Shown here piece after piece: positions 7,635 to 15,654 of a stretch of DNA of 64,000 nucleotides; the first letter of the stretch is position 1, and each line of letters begins with the position of its first letter. The position numbers and the translations under genes were made by a program. Location of the stretch: positions 1 through 64,000 of the forward strand of contig JADLCT010000059.1 in the NCBI GenBank assembly GCA_020847045.1. The letters are read 5' to 3'. The stretch comes from Bryobacterales bacterium (GTDB taxonomy: Bacteria; Acidobacteriota; Terriglobia; Bryobacterales; Bryobacteraceae). The notes beneath the pieces are model-generated. The model was not told the DNA's origin. It saw only the letters and a program-made list of their open reading frames with translations, and made no database searches.

Positions 7635-8705
7635 ATGCCCATTCCTGCTCTCCGGCAGTTGATTCAACCCACGCGCCTCTGGCCGGCCGGTACGCACGCT
7701 CCGCGGCGCGCCACCTGGAGCGAGCTCTTCTTCGACCTCATCTTTGTGGCCGCCGTCTCCGAAGTTGGCAAGCCATTGAGCGCCGGCTATACGCCTGAGG
7801 GCGTGCTTCGCTACTGTTTCCTTTTCGTCCTCATCTGGTGGGCATGGAGCGGCCACACGCTCTTTACTACGCGCTTCCACTCGGACGACCTGGTGCAGAA
7901 GCTCTTCACGCTCGTGCAAAGCTTCATTGCCGCGGTTATGGCGGCCAATGCGCGCGATGCTCTCGACAGCCGGTCCTCGGCGGGATTCGGCGCGGCCTAT
8001 GCGGCCATGCGCCTCGTCCTCGTCTTCCAATACCTGCGCGCCCGCCGCCTACCCGAAACACGCGCCCTTACGACGCGCTTCGCCCTCGGCTTTGGCATCG
8101 CCGCGCTCATTTGGATCGCCTCGGCCTTCACCGAAGCGCCGCTGCGTTATTGGCTGTGGACTCTCGCACTCGCCATCGACTTCGCCACACCCTGGCTTGC
8201 CGAGCGCCACGGCATGCACGTGCCGCCACACGCCGAGCATTTTCCCGAACGCTACGGCCTATTTACCATCATCTTGCTCGGGGAATTCATCGCGGAGGTG
8301 ATGCGTGGCATCGGTTCGCAAGAGTATTGGTCGGTGCCTGCGGCGTCCACCGCGTTCGGCGGCATGGCTTTCGCCTTCTTCCTGCGCTGGCTATACTTCG
8401 ATGGCGCCGGTGGCGCTAGCGAGCGCCATGTTCACAGTCCAGAGGAAGCCCGCCGCTTCCATGTCTGGAACTATTCTCACCTGCCACTGTTCCTGGGCGT
8501 TGGCGTCGCGGGGGTGGGCATGAAGCATCTCATCGCGTTGCAGGAGGGTCAGCACCTGCACCAAATGGAAGCAGTCATCTTCACGGCGTCACTCGCGGTC
8601 ACGATATCGTCGCTTGCCGTTATCGGCTTCGTTTCCAAACGAGCGTCACAAGTTCCGGCAGCGTCATTGCCCGCGCGCCAAGTTCCACATTACGCCGGCC
8701 AATAG
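7635..8705 (+). CDS. ltrA: Low temperature requirement protein A (LtrA) family membrane protein
   Basis: 356 residues; the ATG at 7635 follows the peroxiredoxin stop by four bases. The N-terminal signature ATWSELFFDLIFVAAV is diagnostic for the LtrA family, and ERYGLFTIILLGEFIAE is the second conserved block near residue 215. About eight to ten hydrophobic segments are present. LtrA was named for low-temperature growth in Listeria; the biochemical role is unknown. It is the last gene of the plus-strand run, and its final 86 bases overlap the convergent minus-strand DedA/ATP-grasp gene. Confidence 0.88.
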   Translation: MPIPALRQLIQPTRLWPAGTHAPRRATWSELFFDLIFVAAVSEVGKPLSAGYTPEGVLRYCFLFVLIWWAWSGHTLFTTRFHSDDLVQKLFTLVQSFIAAVMAANARDALDSRSSAGFGAAYAAMRLVLVFQYLRARRLPETRALTTRFALGFGIAALIWIASAFTEAPLRYWLWTLALAIDFATPWLAERHGMHVPPHAEHFPERYGLFTIILLGEFIAEVMRGIGSQEYWSVPAASTAFGGMAFAFFLRWLYFDGAGGASERHVHSPEEARRFHVWNYSHLPLFLGVGVAGVGMKHLIALQEGQHLHQMEAVIFTASLAVTISSLAVIGFVSKRASQVPAASLPARQVPHYAGQ

Positions 8706-10098
8706 CGAACGCCGTGCGCCAGTGCCGGAACATTACGCGATAGGCTTCCCAAATGCTCACCGCCGGATCGTAGATGTGCGTTGCTTCCGCCGACACACCG
8801 TTCAATTCGATGACCTGCAAACCGCGACCCATACGGAAATCCTCCACGGTCGGCGCGCGCAAGTCAAATCGCCCGAAGTAGAAACCCTCGTGCGCTCGCG
8901 CGATACGGTCGATCTCTTCCTCCAGCCGCGCCGTCCACAGATGCGCACCATTGAGAAAGATCGCGCCCCGGCAATGCGATCCGATCTCGACGAGCTGCAC
9001 CCGCTCGCCGAACACGGGGACGTCGCTCACCGGCCGCTTTGACAACCGCGCATACGTTTCCGCCAGGCAAGCCGCCCGCTCGTCGCGTCGCACAAGTTCC
9101 GCCAACCGGCTGCGGCCATCGCCAACCATTGCCGGGAAGCGCTTCTGCGTGATCGACACCACGCGCCCGCGCGCCTCGTCCGGCATTCTGCAATAGAAGA
9201 CCCCGAACTCCACTCCGCTCACGTACCGCTGCACGACGATATCCCGCGCCGCGTTACGCAAGTATGCATCGCGCTCGGCTACGGTGCGGATAATCGCCAC
9301 GCCTTCGCCACGCTCGCCCTGGTCCGGTTTGAGCACCACCGGAAACGCGAATCGCCGCGTGAGCTCCACCTTCTCATTCAGGGCAAGTCCGCCTGGAATC
9401 AAGGCGAACTCCGCCGCCGCCGGCAGCCTGCGCAGGATCTCCGATTTCGATTCTCCCACGAGGCCGCCCGAGAAGATTCCGGGATTGGCCGCAGTGAATA
9501 AAGTGAACGAACGGTGCCTGGCACACAACCAGAGGAAGTAGGGAACCACCGGAAGATACGCGGCCCACATGGGCCAGAACTCCCAGCGCAACGCCCGCTT
9601 CCACACATTCGGCGCACTGCGCGCCAATACCAGTGCGATAGGCACCGCGATGCCGTAGCTTGCGAAGTTGCGGCTCAACACCGTTCCACCCACTAGCAGA
9701 GGAGTCCAAATGGCCGAAGCAAGAAAAAAGTAGAACGCAAACGTCGCCGTTCGCGTGCGCAACAGGCCCGCCGCGAAGTACGTCGGCAGACGCAAGCCGG
9801 GCATGAAGCGGCTCAGGACGATCACACTCAGGCCGCGCTCCCCCAGCCACCGCGTGCCACGCTCGATGCGCTCTTCGGAAATCACCCGCGCCAGCGGCCG
9901 CCATCGCAGGGCCGGCCTCCCAATGAACCGTCCCGCCGCGAACAGCGCCAGGTCACCCAAGAAGATTCCCGTAAGGCACGCCGCGGTCCCTTCGACAAAA
10001 CCAATGCGCCCTTGTGCAACGAGCAGCCCTGTGGCGACGCACGTCAGGTCTTCGCTGACCAGCGTGGCCAGCGCGATCAGAATGAATTGGGGAAGCAA
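8620..10098 (-). CDS. DedA/VTT membrane domain fused to an ATP-grasp domain
   Basis: 492 residues with two unrelated parts. Residues ~1-175 are a DedA (VTT, SNARE-associated) membrane domain: the conserved SRFMPGLRLPTYFAAG motif lies at 95-111 with hydrophobic helices around it. Residues ~245-470 form an ATP-grasp ligase: a lysine and glycine-rich loop (VVLKPDQGERGEGV), VVQRYVSGVEFGVF, and the metal-binding FDLRAP and VIELNG segments. DedA proteins act in lipid (for example undecaprenyl-phosphate) translocation; ATP-grasp enzymes join a carboxylate to a nucleophile. A membrane-tethered ligase acting on a lipid-linked substrate is plausible but inferred. It is the third gene of a set with the NRDE and DinB genes. 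Confidence 0.8.
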   Translation of the reverse strand: MLPQFILIALATLVSEDLTCVATGLLVAQGRIGFVEGTAACLTGIFLGDLALFAAGRFIGRPALRWRPLARVISEERIERGTRWLGERGLSVIVLSRFMPGLRLPTYFAAGLLRTRTATFAFYFFLASAIWTPLLVGGTVLSRNFASYGIAVPIALVLARSAPNVWKRALRWEFWPMWAAYLPVVPYFLWLCARHRSFTLFTAANPGIFSGGLVGESKSEILRRLPAAAEFALIPGGLALNEKVELTRRFAFPVVLKPDQGERGEGVAIIRTVAERDAYLRNAARDIVVQRYVSGVEFGVFYCRMPDEARGRVVSITQKRFPAMVGDGRSRLAELVRRDERAACLAETYARLSKRPVSDVPVFGERVQLVEIGSHCRGAIFLNGAHLWTARLEEEIDRIARAHEGFYFGRFDLRAPTVEDFRMGRGLQVIELNGVSAEATHIYDPAVSIWEAYRVMFRHWRTAFAIGRRNVELGARAMTLPELVTLVWKRSR

Positions 10099-10108
10099 CT
10101 CGGGCTCC

Positions 10109-10819
10109 TTAGGCAGTTCGTGGAATTGCGATGGTTTGACCCGGAATCCACCGGCATGGTGCGGCGGGCGTGTAGAAGAAAGTCACTTCGCGCGGCGCCA
10201 CGCGCACCCAACTGAAGCTGACTGTCTCCGCATCGGCGCGATGCATGCAAGGCGAGTAGGCATCGGCGCCGCTTCCATGGCTCTCGTGGAATTGGAACAG
10301 CCGCGCCGCATTGTCGCGCGCGCCGCCCGTGATGCGTTCGAACTCCACGCGCCGTTTCACCCGCACGCCCGCCGCGTCGACCGACGACGATGTCAACGGC
10401 GCCGGTGCAACGCTCTCATCAGAGAGCGTTGCCGACGCGCCATTCCACTCCGCAATCGCAACCTTCCGGCCAGGCTGCAGTGCGAGGATCGTGAACCCCG
10501 CATACCGTGCGAGATCGGCCGTCAACAATCTCTCCATCGCCTCATCGGCTGTTCGTGAGCCCGCGAGGCCGCTCAACAACAAGCCGCGGCTGCGAAGACC
10601 GCTTCCCCCATATGCGCCGTTGAGCAAGCACAGCGCGAGGCCGCGTTCGTTTACGCTAATCCACGCTCCTCCATGGTCCCCATCCGCGGGCGCAATCGAC
10701 AGAAGCCCGTCCCGCGTTTCGACACGAGGCGGATTGGCGCGCTGCCGGGTCCGTTTCTCGTCGCGGTTAAAGAACAGCTGAAAGCCATCGTCTTCGTGAA
10801 CCCAACTCGCGGTGCACAT
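10109..10819 (-). CDS. NRDE (TANGO2-like) family protein
   Basis: 236 residues starting MCTASWVHEDDGFQLFFNRDE. The Met-Cys N-terminus and the NRDE motif near residue 18 define the NRDE/TANGO2 family, which resembles N-terminal nucleophile hydrolases with Cys2 as candidate nucleophile. Further family features are the GGAWISVNERGLALCLLN block and an SFSWVRVAPREVTFFYTP C-terminus. Molecular function is not settled; the eukaryotic relative TANGO2 has been linked to heme/lipid handling. Its start overlaps the DinB-like stop by one base (TGATG at 10817-10821), and it lies 10 bases upstream of the DedA/ATP-grasp gene. Confidence 0.88.
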   Translation of the reverse strand: MCTASWVHEDDGFQLFFNRDEKRTRQRANPPRVETRDGLLSIAPADGDHGGAWISVNERGLALCLLNGAYGGSGLRSRGLLLSGLAGSRTADEAMERLLTADLARYAGFTILALQPGRKVAIAEWNGASATLSDESVAPAPLTSSSVDAAGVRVKRRVEFERITGGARDNAARLFQFHESHGSGADAYSPCMHRADAETVSFSWVRVAPREVTFFYTPAAPCRWIPGQTIAIPRTA

Positions 10820-11379
10820 CAGGCCGCCTCGGCGTCGGAGGCAAGCCGCACCTGATACGACAGCGTTGAAGGGGCGACACCGAAATTCGCATCCACCTGC
10901 ACCCCATGACCACGCAGCGTTGTAGCGATCAGGGCAAAGTGATGGATCGTATGACTGCTGAGCGTCATCAACTCCCGGGCCACTGAAGACGTCAAAAACG
11001 GATCGCTCAGTCTCAGAGCCTCAGCGTCCTCGGCACGCACGAACAGAAGGGCATCACCCATCAAGTCCGGTGCCGTTTCGAGGCGACCGATTAAAGAGCG
11101 GATCCGAGCCATGGCGGCCTGCCTGCTGCGCTCAATCGACGGGTCGCGCTGCCGCGAATCGTAGTCCACATGCGAGCAAACCAGCCCATCGAGGAGGCAT
11201 TCGTAGAACTCGATGATGTGGCGGAGGTGGCCACTCACACGGTGCGGGGCCATCCTCTCCGGAGTCGTAGCGAAGTGCTCGTCACTGATCGTCACAAGCA
11301 GCGCGAGCGCCTGCCGCAGCCATCCGACATTCATTCGAATCAGGGCCAATTGCCGCTCAGCCACCCTAGTGGTTGTCAT
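10819..11379 (-). CDS. DinB-like four-helix protein
   Basis: 186 residues, predicted mostly helical. Histidines that often form the metal site of the DinB/YfiT-like fold are seen in SGHLRHIIEFYECLLDG near residue 50 and in SSHTIHHFALIATTLRG near 145. These proteins are metal-binding, some acting as thiol-dependent transferases; the substrate here is unknown. It is the first gene of the minus-strand set DinB-like, NRDE, DedA/ATP-grasp, and shares a base with the NRDE start. The divergent aquaporin starts at 11454, so promoters for both lie at 11380-11453. Confidence 0.8.
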   Translation of the reverse strand: MTTTRVAERQLALIRMNVGWLRQALALLVTISDEHFATTPERMAPHRVSGHLRHIIEFYECLLDGLVCSHVDYDSRQRDPSIERSRQAAMARIRSLIGRLETAPDLMGDALLFVRAEDAEALRLSDPFLTSSVARELMTLSSHTIHHFALIATTLRGHGVQVDANFGVAPSTLSYQVRLASDAEAA

Positions 11380-11453
11380 TGTGCAGGAGATCCGTTTGGC
11401 GCGGCGATCTATTCCGGGAATATTGGAGGCTGCCGTAGCGATTCCAGCGGTGA

Positions 11454-12179
11454 ATGAAACGACCAGGAGTCGACCGGCCTCATTGGCCCGAGTATTCGAT
11501 CGAAGCCGCGGCGCTTGGCGTCTTTATGATTTCCGCCTGCGTATTTACGGTGCTCCTGGAGCATCCCGCATCGCCTGTGCACCAGGCCATCGACGGCAGT
11601 TTCCAGCGCCGGTTGCTCATGGGCCTCGCCATGGGGCTCACAGCAAGCGCGATCATTCACTCGCCATGGGGACATCGTTCCGGCGCGCATATGAACCCTG
11701 CCTTGACGTTTGCCTTTTGGACTCTCGGCGAGATCAGCACGCGCGATGCCTTCTTTTACGTTCTCTCTCAATTCGCCGGTGGACTCGCCGGCGTCTTGCT
11801 GTCGGCTCTCGTCATTGGGCCGCCGCTGTACCACTCGTCGGTGAACTTCGCGGCTACCGTTCCCGGCATGCCCGGAGAGGCGGCTGCGTTCTGGAGTGAA
11901 GCGGCCATCTCCGCGCTGCTGATGGCCACCGCGCTGACCGTCTCCGCTTCCCCCACATTGAGGCCATGGATGCCGCTCCTGGCGGGACTTCTGGTGGCCT
12001 CATTCATCACGTTTGAATCACCGCTCTCCGGGATGAGCATGAACCCCGCGCGTACGCTCGCCTCCGCCATACCATCGGGCGAATGGAGTGCCATCTGGAT
12101 CTACTTCACCGCCCCGCCGCTTGGGATGTTGGCTACGGCGCAACTCTACCGGAGTGTGTGCAGCCGCGAACGGGCCTGA
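11454..12179 (+). CDS. Aquaporin/MIP family channel
   Basis: 241 residues with six hydrophobic segments. The two half-helix motifs of the family are present: HMNPALTFAF near residue 79 and SMNPARTLAS near 193. Around the second NPA motif the arginine of the selectivity filter (NPAR) is conserved. This is a channel for water or small neutral solutes in the cytoplasmic membrane; whether it passes glycerol cannot be told. The gene is followed after 10 bases by the GMC oxidoreductase. No close ribosome-binding site is obvious beyond a GGTGAATG stretch. Confidence 0.9.
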   Translation: MKRPGVDRPHWPEYSIEAAALGVFMISACVFTVLLEHPASPVHQAIDGSFQRRLLMGLAMGLTASAIIHSPWGHRSGAHMNPALTFAFWTLGEISTRDAFFYVLSQFAGGLAGVLLSALVIGPPLYHSSVNFAATVPGMPGEAAAFWSEAAISALLMATALTVSASPTLRPWMPLLAGLLVASFITFESPLSGMSMNPARTLASAIPSGEWSAIWIYFTAPPLGMLATAQLYRSVCSRERA

Positions 12180-12189
12180 GGAGTTGTGC

Positions 12190-13758
12190 ATGTCTACCAG
12201 TCACTACGACGTCATCATCATCGGCACGGGAGCTGGCGGCGGCACGCTTGCGCGAAGACTGGCGCCGTCGGGCAAGCGCGTCCTGCTGCTCGAGCGCGGC
12301 GACTACGTACCGCGCGAGAAAAGGAACTGGGACCCGCGTTTCGTCAACGTCGAAGGCGGCTATCAAACGAAAGAAGTCTGGCATGACCGCGACGGCAAGC
12401 CGCTCCACCCCCATACCAACTATTGCGTTGGCGGAAACACCAAATTTTATGGAGCCGCGCTGTTCCGTCATCGCCGTGAAGACTTCGGCGAGCTGCGCCA
12501 TCATGGCGGCATCTCTCCGGCGTGGCCGATCTCCTATGAGGATCTGGAACCTTATTACACGCAGGCCGAAGAGCACTATCAAGTGCACGGCAATCGTGGG
12601 GAGGATCCGACCGAGCCGAGAGCGAGCGCTCCCTATCCCCATCCGGCGGTGAGCCACGAACCGCGCATTCAGCAGCTAAGCGACGACTTCGCGCGCCAGG
12701 GCCTCCGCCCCTTCCACACCCCACTCGGCGTGCACCTCAACGAGAAGGATCCGCGCGCGAGCGTCTGTATCCGCTGCGACACCTGCGACGGCTTTCCCTG
12801 CCTCGTCTTCGCCAAGTCTGATGCGCAAGTGTTGGGCGTTGACCAGGCGCTGGGCTATCCCAATGTCGAGCTGATGACCAACTCTTATGTTGGGCGCCTC
12901 GCCACCAACGCCAGCGCCCGCGCGGTGAAGAGTGTGCACGTAGTCCGCAACGGCGCACGCGAAGAGCTCACAGCGGACATCGTTGTTGTCTCCTGTGGCG
13001 CGATCAACTCCGCCGTGCTGCTGCTGCGTTCGGCGAACGATAAACATCCCAACGGGCTCGCCAACGGGTCCGATATCGTCGGCCGCCACTACATGGGCCA
13101 CACAAACTCCGTGCTCATGGCGATTTCCAAGTGCCCCAACCCAACCGTCTTTCAAAAATCTCTGTCGGTGAACGACTTCTATTTCGGCGAGCCGGGATTC
13201 GGATATCCGATGGGCCACATCTCCTTCGTCGGCAAGCTCGACGGCGAAACGTTGAGGGCAGGCGCGCCCCCGCTCACGCCGGGCTTTACGCTCGACATGA
13301 TGGCCAGTCACTCGCTCGATTTCTGGCTCACTTCAGAGGACCTTCCGCTTCCCGAAAATCGCATCACGCTCGATCGCGACGGCAGGATCGTCCTCAGCTA
13401 CACGCCGAACAATGAGGAAGGCCACAAACGCCTGATCGCGCGGCTGAAGCACATGATGCAGAACCAGGGCGAGTGCCGCATCCACGGCCACTCCTGCCAC
13501 CAGGGGCTTTTTGGCCGCAGTCTTTTCGTTGGGCAACGCATTCCGCTCGCGGGCGTGGCACACCAGAACGGCACCATCCGCTTCGGCCACGACCCCAAAA
13601 CGTCCGCCCTCGACGTCAATTGCAAAGCGCACGAACTGGACAACCTCTACGTTGTCGATGGCAGTTTCTTCCCATCCAGCGCGGCCGTAAATCCCGCGCT
13701 CACCATCATGGCTAATGCACTGCGCGTCGGCGATCACCTGCTGGAGCGTTTGGGCTAA
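12190..13758 (+). CDS. GMC family FAD oxidoreductase
   Basis: 522 residues. The ATG at 12190 follows a TGAGGAG ribosome-binding site. The N-terminus has the FAD-binding dinucleotide motif IIIGTGAGGG and LLLERGD near residue 35; the C-terminus has the GMC signature with LYVVDGSFFPSSAAVNPALT, including the conserved asparagine. HSCHQG in the C-terminal third may hold an active-site histidine. These enzymes oxidise alcohols (choline, sugars, cyclitols) or act as subunits of membrane dehydrogenases. No signal peptide is seen. It is followed by a secreted VOC protein with 16 bases between, so both may be co-transcribed. Confidence 0.88.
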   Translation: MSTSHYDVIIIGTGAGGGTLARRLAPSGKRVLLLERGDYVPREKRNWDPRFVNVEGGYQTKEVWHDRDGKPLHPHTNYCVGGNTKFYGAALFRHRREDFGELRHHGGISPAWPISYEDLEPYYTQAEEHYQVHGNRGEDPTEPRASAPYPHPAVSHEPRIQQLSDDFARQGLRPFHTPLGVHLNEKDPRASVCIRCDTCDGFPCLVFAKSDAQVLGVDQALGYPNVELMTNSYVGRLATNASARAVKSVHVVRNGAREELTADIVVVSCGAINSAVLLLRSANDKHPNGLANGSDIVGRHYMGHTNSVLMAISKCPNPTVFQKSLSVNDFYFGEPGFGYPMGHISFVGKLDGETLRAGAPPLTPGFTLDMMASHSLDFWLTSEDLPLPENRITLDRDGRIVLSYTPNNEEGHKRLIARLKHMMQNQGECRIHGHSCHQGLFGRSLFVGQRIPLAGVAHQNGTIRFGHDPKTSALDVNCKAHELDNLYVVDGSFFPSSAAVNPALTIMANALRVGDHLLERLG

Positions 13759-13774
13759 ACCGGAGGACCTCATC

Positions 13775-14779
13775 ATGCTGCGCCGCACGTTAGTTGCTCT
13801 ATTTGTCTTCGCCATTTCGCTCAGCGCGTCGGAGCGCAAACCGCTCGTCACAGCCGTCGATTCCATCGGCATTACCGTCTCCGATCTCGACCGCGCCATC
13901 GGCTTCTACAGCAACGTCCTCACCTTCGAGAAAATCTCCGAATTCGAGACCGCGGGCGAAGCGCTCGAGCACACTACCGGGGTCTTCGGCGCGCGTACGC
14001 GCACCGCCCGCTTGCGTTTAGGCGAGGAGTTCATCGAGCTCACCGAGTACCTCGTCCCGCGCGGAAAGCCCGTCCCAATCGACTCGCGCGGCAATGACCG
14101 CTGGTTCCAGCACATCGCCATCATCGTCAACGACATGGACCAAGCCTATCGGCGTCTGCGCCGGTTTAAGGTGGAACACGCTTCTACCGGACCGCAGCGG
14201 CTGCCCGATTGGAATCCCAACGCGGGCGGTATTCAGGCGTTCTATTTTCGCGATCCGGACGGTCATTTCCTCGAAATCCTTGCCTTCCCCCCAGGCAAAG
14301 GACATCCCAAGTGGCACAAGCCTTCGGCGAAACTCTTTCTCGGAATAGATCACACCGCCATCGTGATCTCGGACACAGAGACCAGCCTGCGGTTTTACCG
14401 CGACCTGGTGGGCCTCGAAGTGGCCGGGGAAAGCGAAAACTTCGGCACGGAGCAAGAGCACTTGAACAACGTTTTTGGAGCACGGCTACAGATCACCGCG
14501 CTTCGAGCGGCCAGCGGTCCGGGCATCGAGTTTCTCGAATATCTGGCTCCACGCGATGGCCGGCCGTTTCCGCCGGAGACGAGATCGAACGATCTCGTCC
14601 ACTGGCAAACCCGATTCCTGGGCAGCAGCGCGGATGAAGCCGCACGGCAGCTCCAGCAAGCCCGGTCCGCCTTAATTTCGACCGGCGTCGTCAAGCTACC
14701 GGACCAGCAGGCGGGCTGCCGGAAGTCTGTCGTCGCTCGCGATCCGGACGGCCATGCCGTTCAGTTCGTCGAGCGGTAA
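13775..14779 (+). CDS. Secreted protein with two VOC (glyoxalase/bleomycin-resistance) domains
   Basis: 334 residues; the ATG at 13775 follows a GGAGG ribosome-binding site and begins a signal peptide (MLRRTLVALFVFAISLSAS). Two vicinal-oxygen-chelate domains follow: the first from about residue 24 (DSIGITVSDLDRAIGFYSN), with a metal-site RDPDGHFLEILAF, the second from about 190 (GIDHTAIVISDTETSLRFY), ending ARDPDGHAVQFVE. The paired beta-alpha-beta-beta-beta units match glyoxalase/dioxygenase-like metalloenzymes. Export of such an enzyme is uncommon for glyoxalase I, so a different substrate is likely. It sits between the GMC oxidoreductase and a DM13-like protein. Confidence 0.85.
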   Translation: MLRRTLVALFVFAISLSASERKPLVTAVDSIGITVSDLDRAIGFYSNVLTFEKISEFETAGEALEHTTGVFGARTRTARLRLGEEFIELTEYLVPRGKPVPIDSRGNDRWFQHIAIIVNDMDQAYRRLRRFKVEHASTGPQRLPDWNPNAGGIQAFYFRDPDGHFLEILAFPPGKGHPKWHKPSAKLFLGIDHTAIVISDTETSLRFYRDLVGLEVAGESENFGTEQEHLNNVFGARLQITALRAASGPGIEFLEYLAPRDGRPFPPETRSNDLVHWQTRFLGSSADEAARQLQQARSALISTGVVKLPDQQAGCRKSVVARDPDGHAVQFVER

Positions 14780-14818
14780 CCCCAATTCTGCAAGAACATC
14801 TGAAGGAGAAATGTAGCA

Positions 14819-15214
14819 ATGAAATTCAATCGCTTGATGTCTATCTTCGCGCTGGCAGGCCTGATGACCGCCGCCAGTGCAACGTTGGCCGCCAACAAGG
14901 CGGACGGACACACGACTACGCAGTTCCATGGTCCCAAGGCCAACACCGGCACCGCGATGCACACCTACGAAAACGGCAAGAGCATCCTGCGCGTTTCCGA
15001 CGATTTCAAAGTGCCCGATACGCCGGCTCCGACGTGGCGCATCGTTGACTCCAAGGGCGTTGTCTATACGCTCGATGCTTTCAAGATCAAGGGCGGTGAG
15101 AAGCGCATGGTCGTTGTTCCGCCGTACGTCAACAACATCGCCAAGGTGCAGGTCTACTGCGCTTGGGCCGAAGTGCTCCTCGGCGAGGCGCCGTTCTCCT
15201 CTGCGGTGAAGTAG
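14819..15214 (+). CDS. Secreted DM13-like protein
   Basis: 131 residues with a signal peptide (MKFNRLMSIFALAGLMTAAS) and an AAGGAGAAA ribosome-binding site before the ATG. The mature part resembles the DM13 domain: GKSILRVSDDFKVPDTPAP near residue 55, an anchoring VVPPYVNNIAKVQVYC and a closing WAEVLLGEAPF, the position where DM13 proteins show a cysteine and LFG/LxG turn. DM13 is proposed to be a redox or electron-transfer domain with a key cysteine (here in QVYCAW). The domain call is from pattern memory and is moderate. A terminator-like hairpin follows at 15241. Confidence 0.6.
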   Translation: MKFNRLMSIFALAGLMTAASATLAANKADGHTTTQFHGPKANTGTAMHTYENGKSILRVSDDFKVPDTPAPTWRIVDSKGVVYTLDAFKIKGGEKRMVVVPPYVNNIAKVQVYCAWAEVLLGEAPFSSAVK

Positions 15215-15240
15215 GAGCCCCGCATCAATTTGTCTCCCTC

Positions 15241-15281
15241 CGGGGGCATGGCCTGAATGGGCTGTGCCCCGATTTGTTTTT
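15241..15281 (+). terminator. Probable Rho-independent terminator between convergent genes
   Basis: An imperfect hairpin of about 12 pairs (left arm 15241-15253, loop TGAAT, right arm 15259-15271, one bulged G) is followed by the T-rich ATTTGTTTTT. It sits 26 bases after the DM13-like stop and just before the end of the convergent minus-strand gene. Confidence 0.6.
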
Positions 15282-15285
15282 CAAC

Positions 15286-15609
15286 TCAGTCCGTCGCGCC
15301 ATAGATTGGGACGTCCTGCCCCCGCACAATCCCGGTGCTTAGAATCGCCCTCTCCCGCAGGTTCTTGAGGGCAAGAAGTTCCGGATCCGAACGATAGGCG
15401 TTGAAGGCGGCCTCGTCGGGGAAGCTGACAAGGTGGACCTCACAGAATGAGCCGGGCGCGGCCGATCCCTCTAACCGGATCACACGTTCGATCCTTCCAC
15501 CCCGCTTCGACAGGATGGCCGCTGCCTGCGTCTCGAAGCGGTCGAAGTCAGCGGCAGCTTCGTTGCGAACCTCCAAAGTTACAACCAGGATTAAGCGCGG
15601 GCTACCCAT
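15286..15609 (-). CDS. DUF1330-like dimeric alpha-beta barrel protein
   Basis: 107 residues. The pattern of a beta strand (RLILVVTLEV), a helix with DFDRFETQAAAILSKRGG, a strand EVHLVSFPDEAAFNAYR and a closing helix matches small ABM/DUF1330-type ferredoxin-like barrels. FPDEAAFNAYRSDPE is the most characteristic part of DUF1330-like proteins. Function is not established for the family. It is a single gene between a convergent plus-strand unit and the kelch gene on the same strand. Confidence 0.75.
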   Translation of the reverse strand: MGSPRLILVVTLEVRNEAAADFDRFETQAAAILSKRGGRIERVIRLEGSAAPGSFCEVHLVSFPDEAAFNAYRSDPELLALKNLRERAILSTGIVRGQDVPIYGATD

Positions 15610-15654
15610 CGCAATTCATGCTACGGGATAACCCGCGTACACGGGAAAAGCCGC

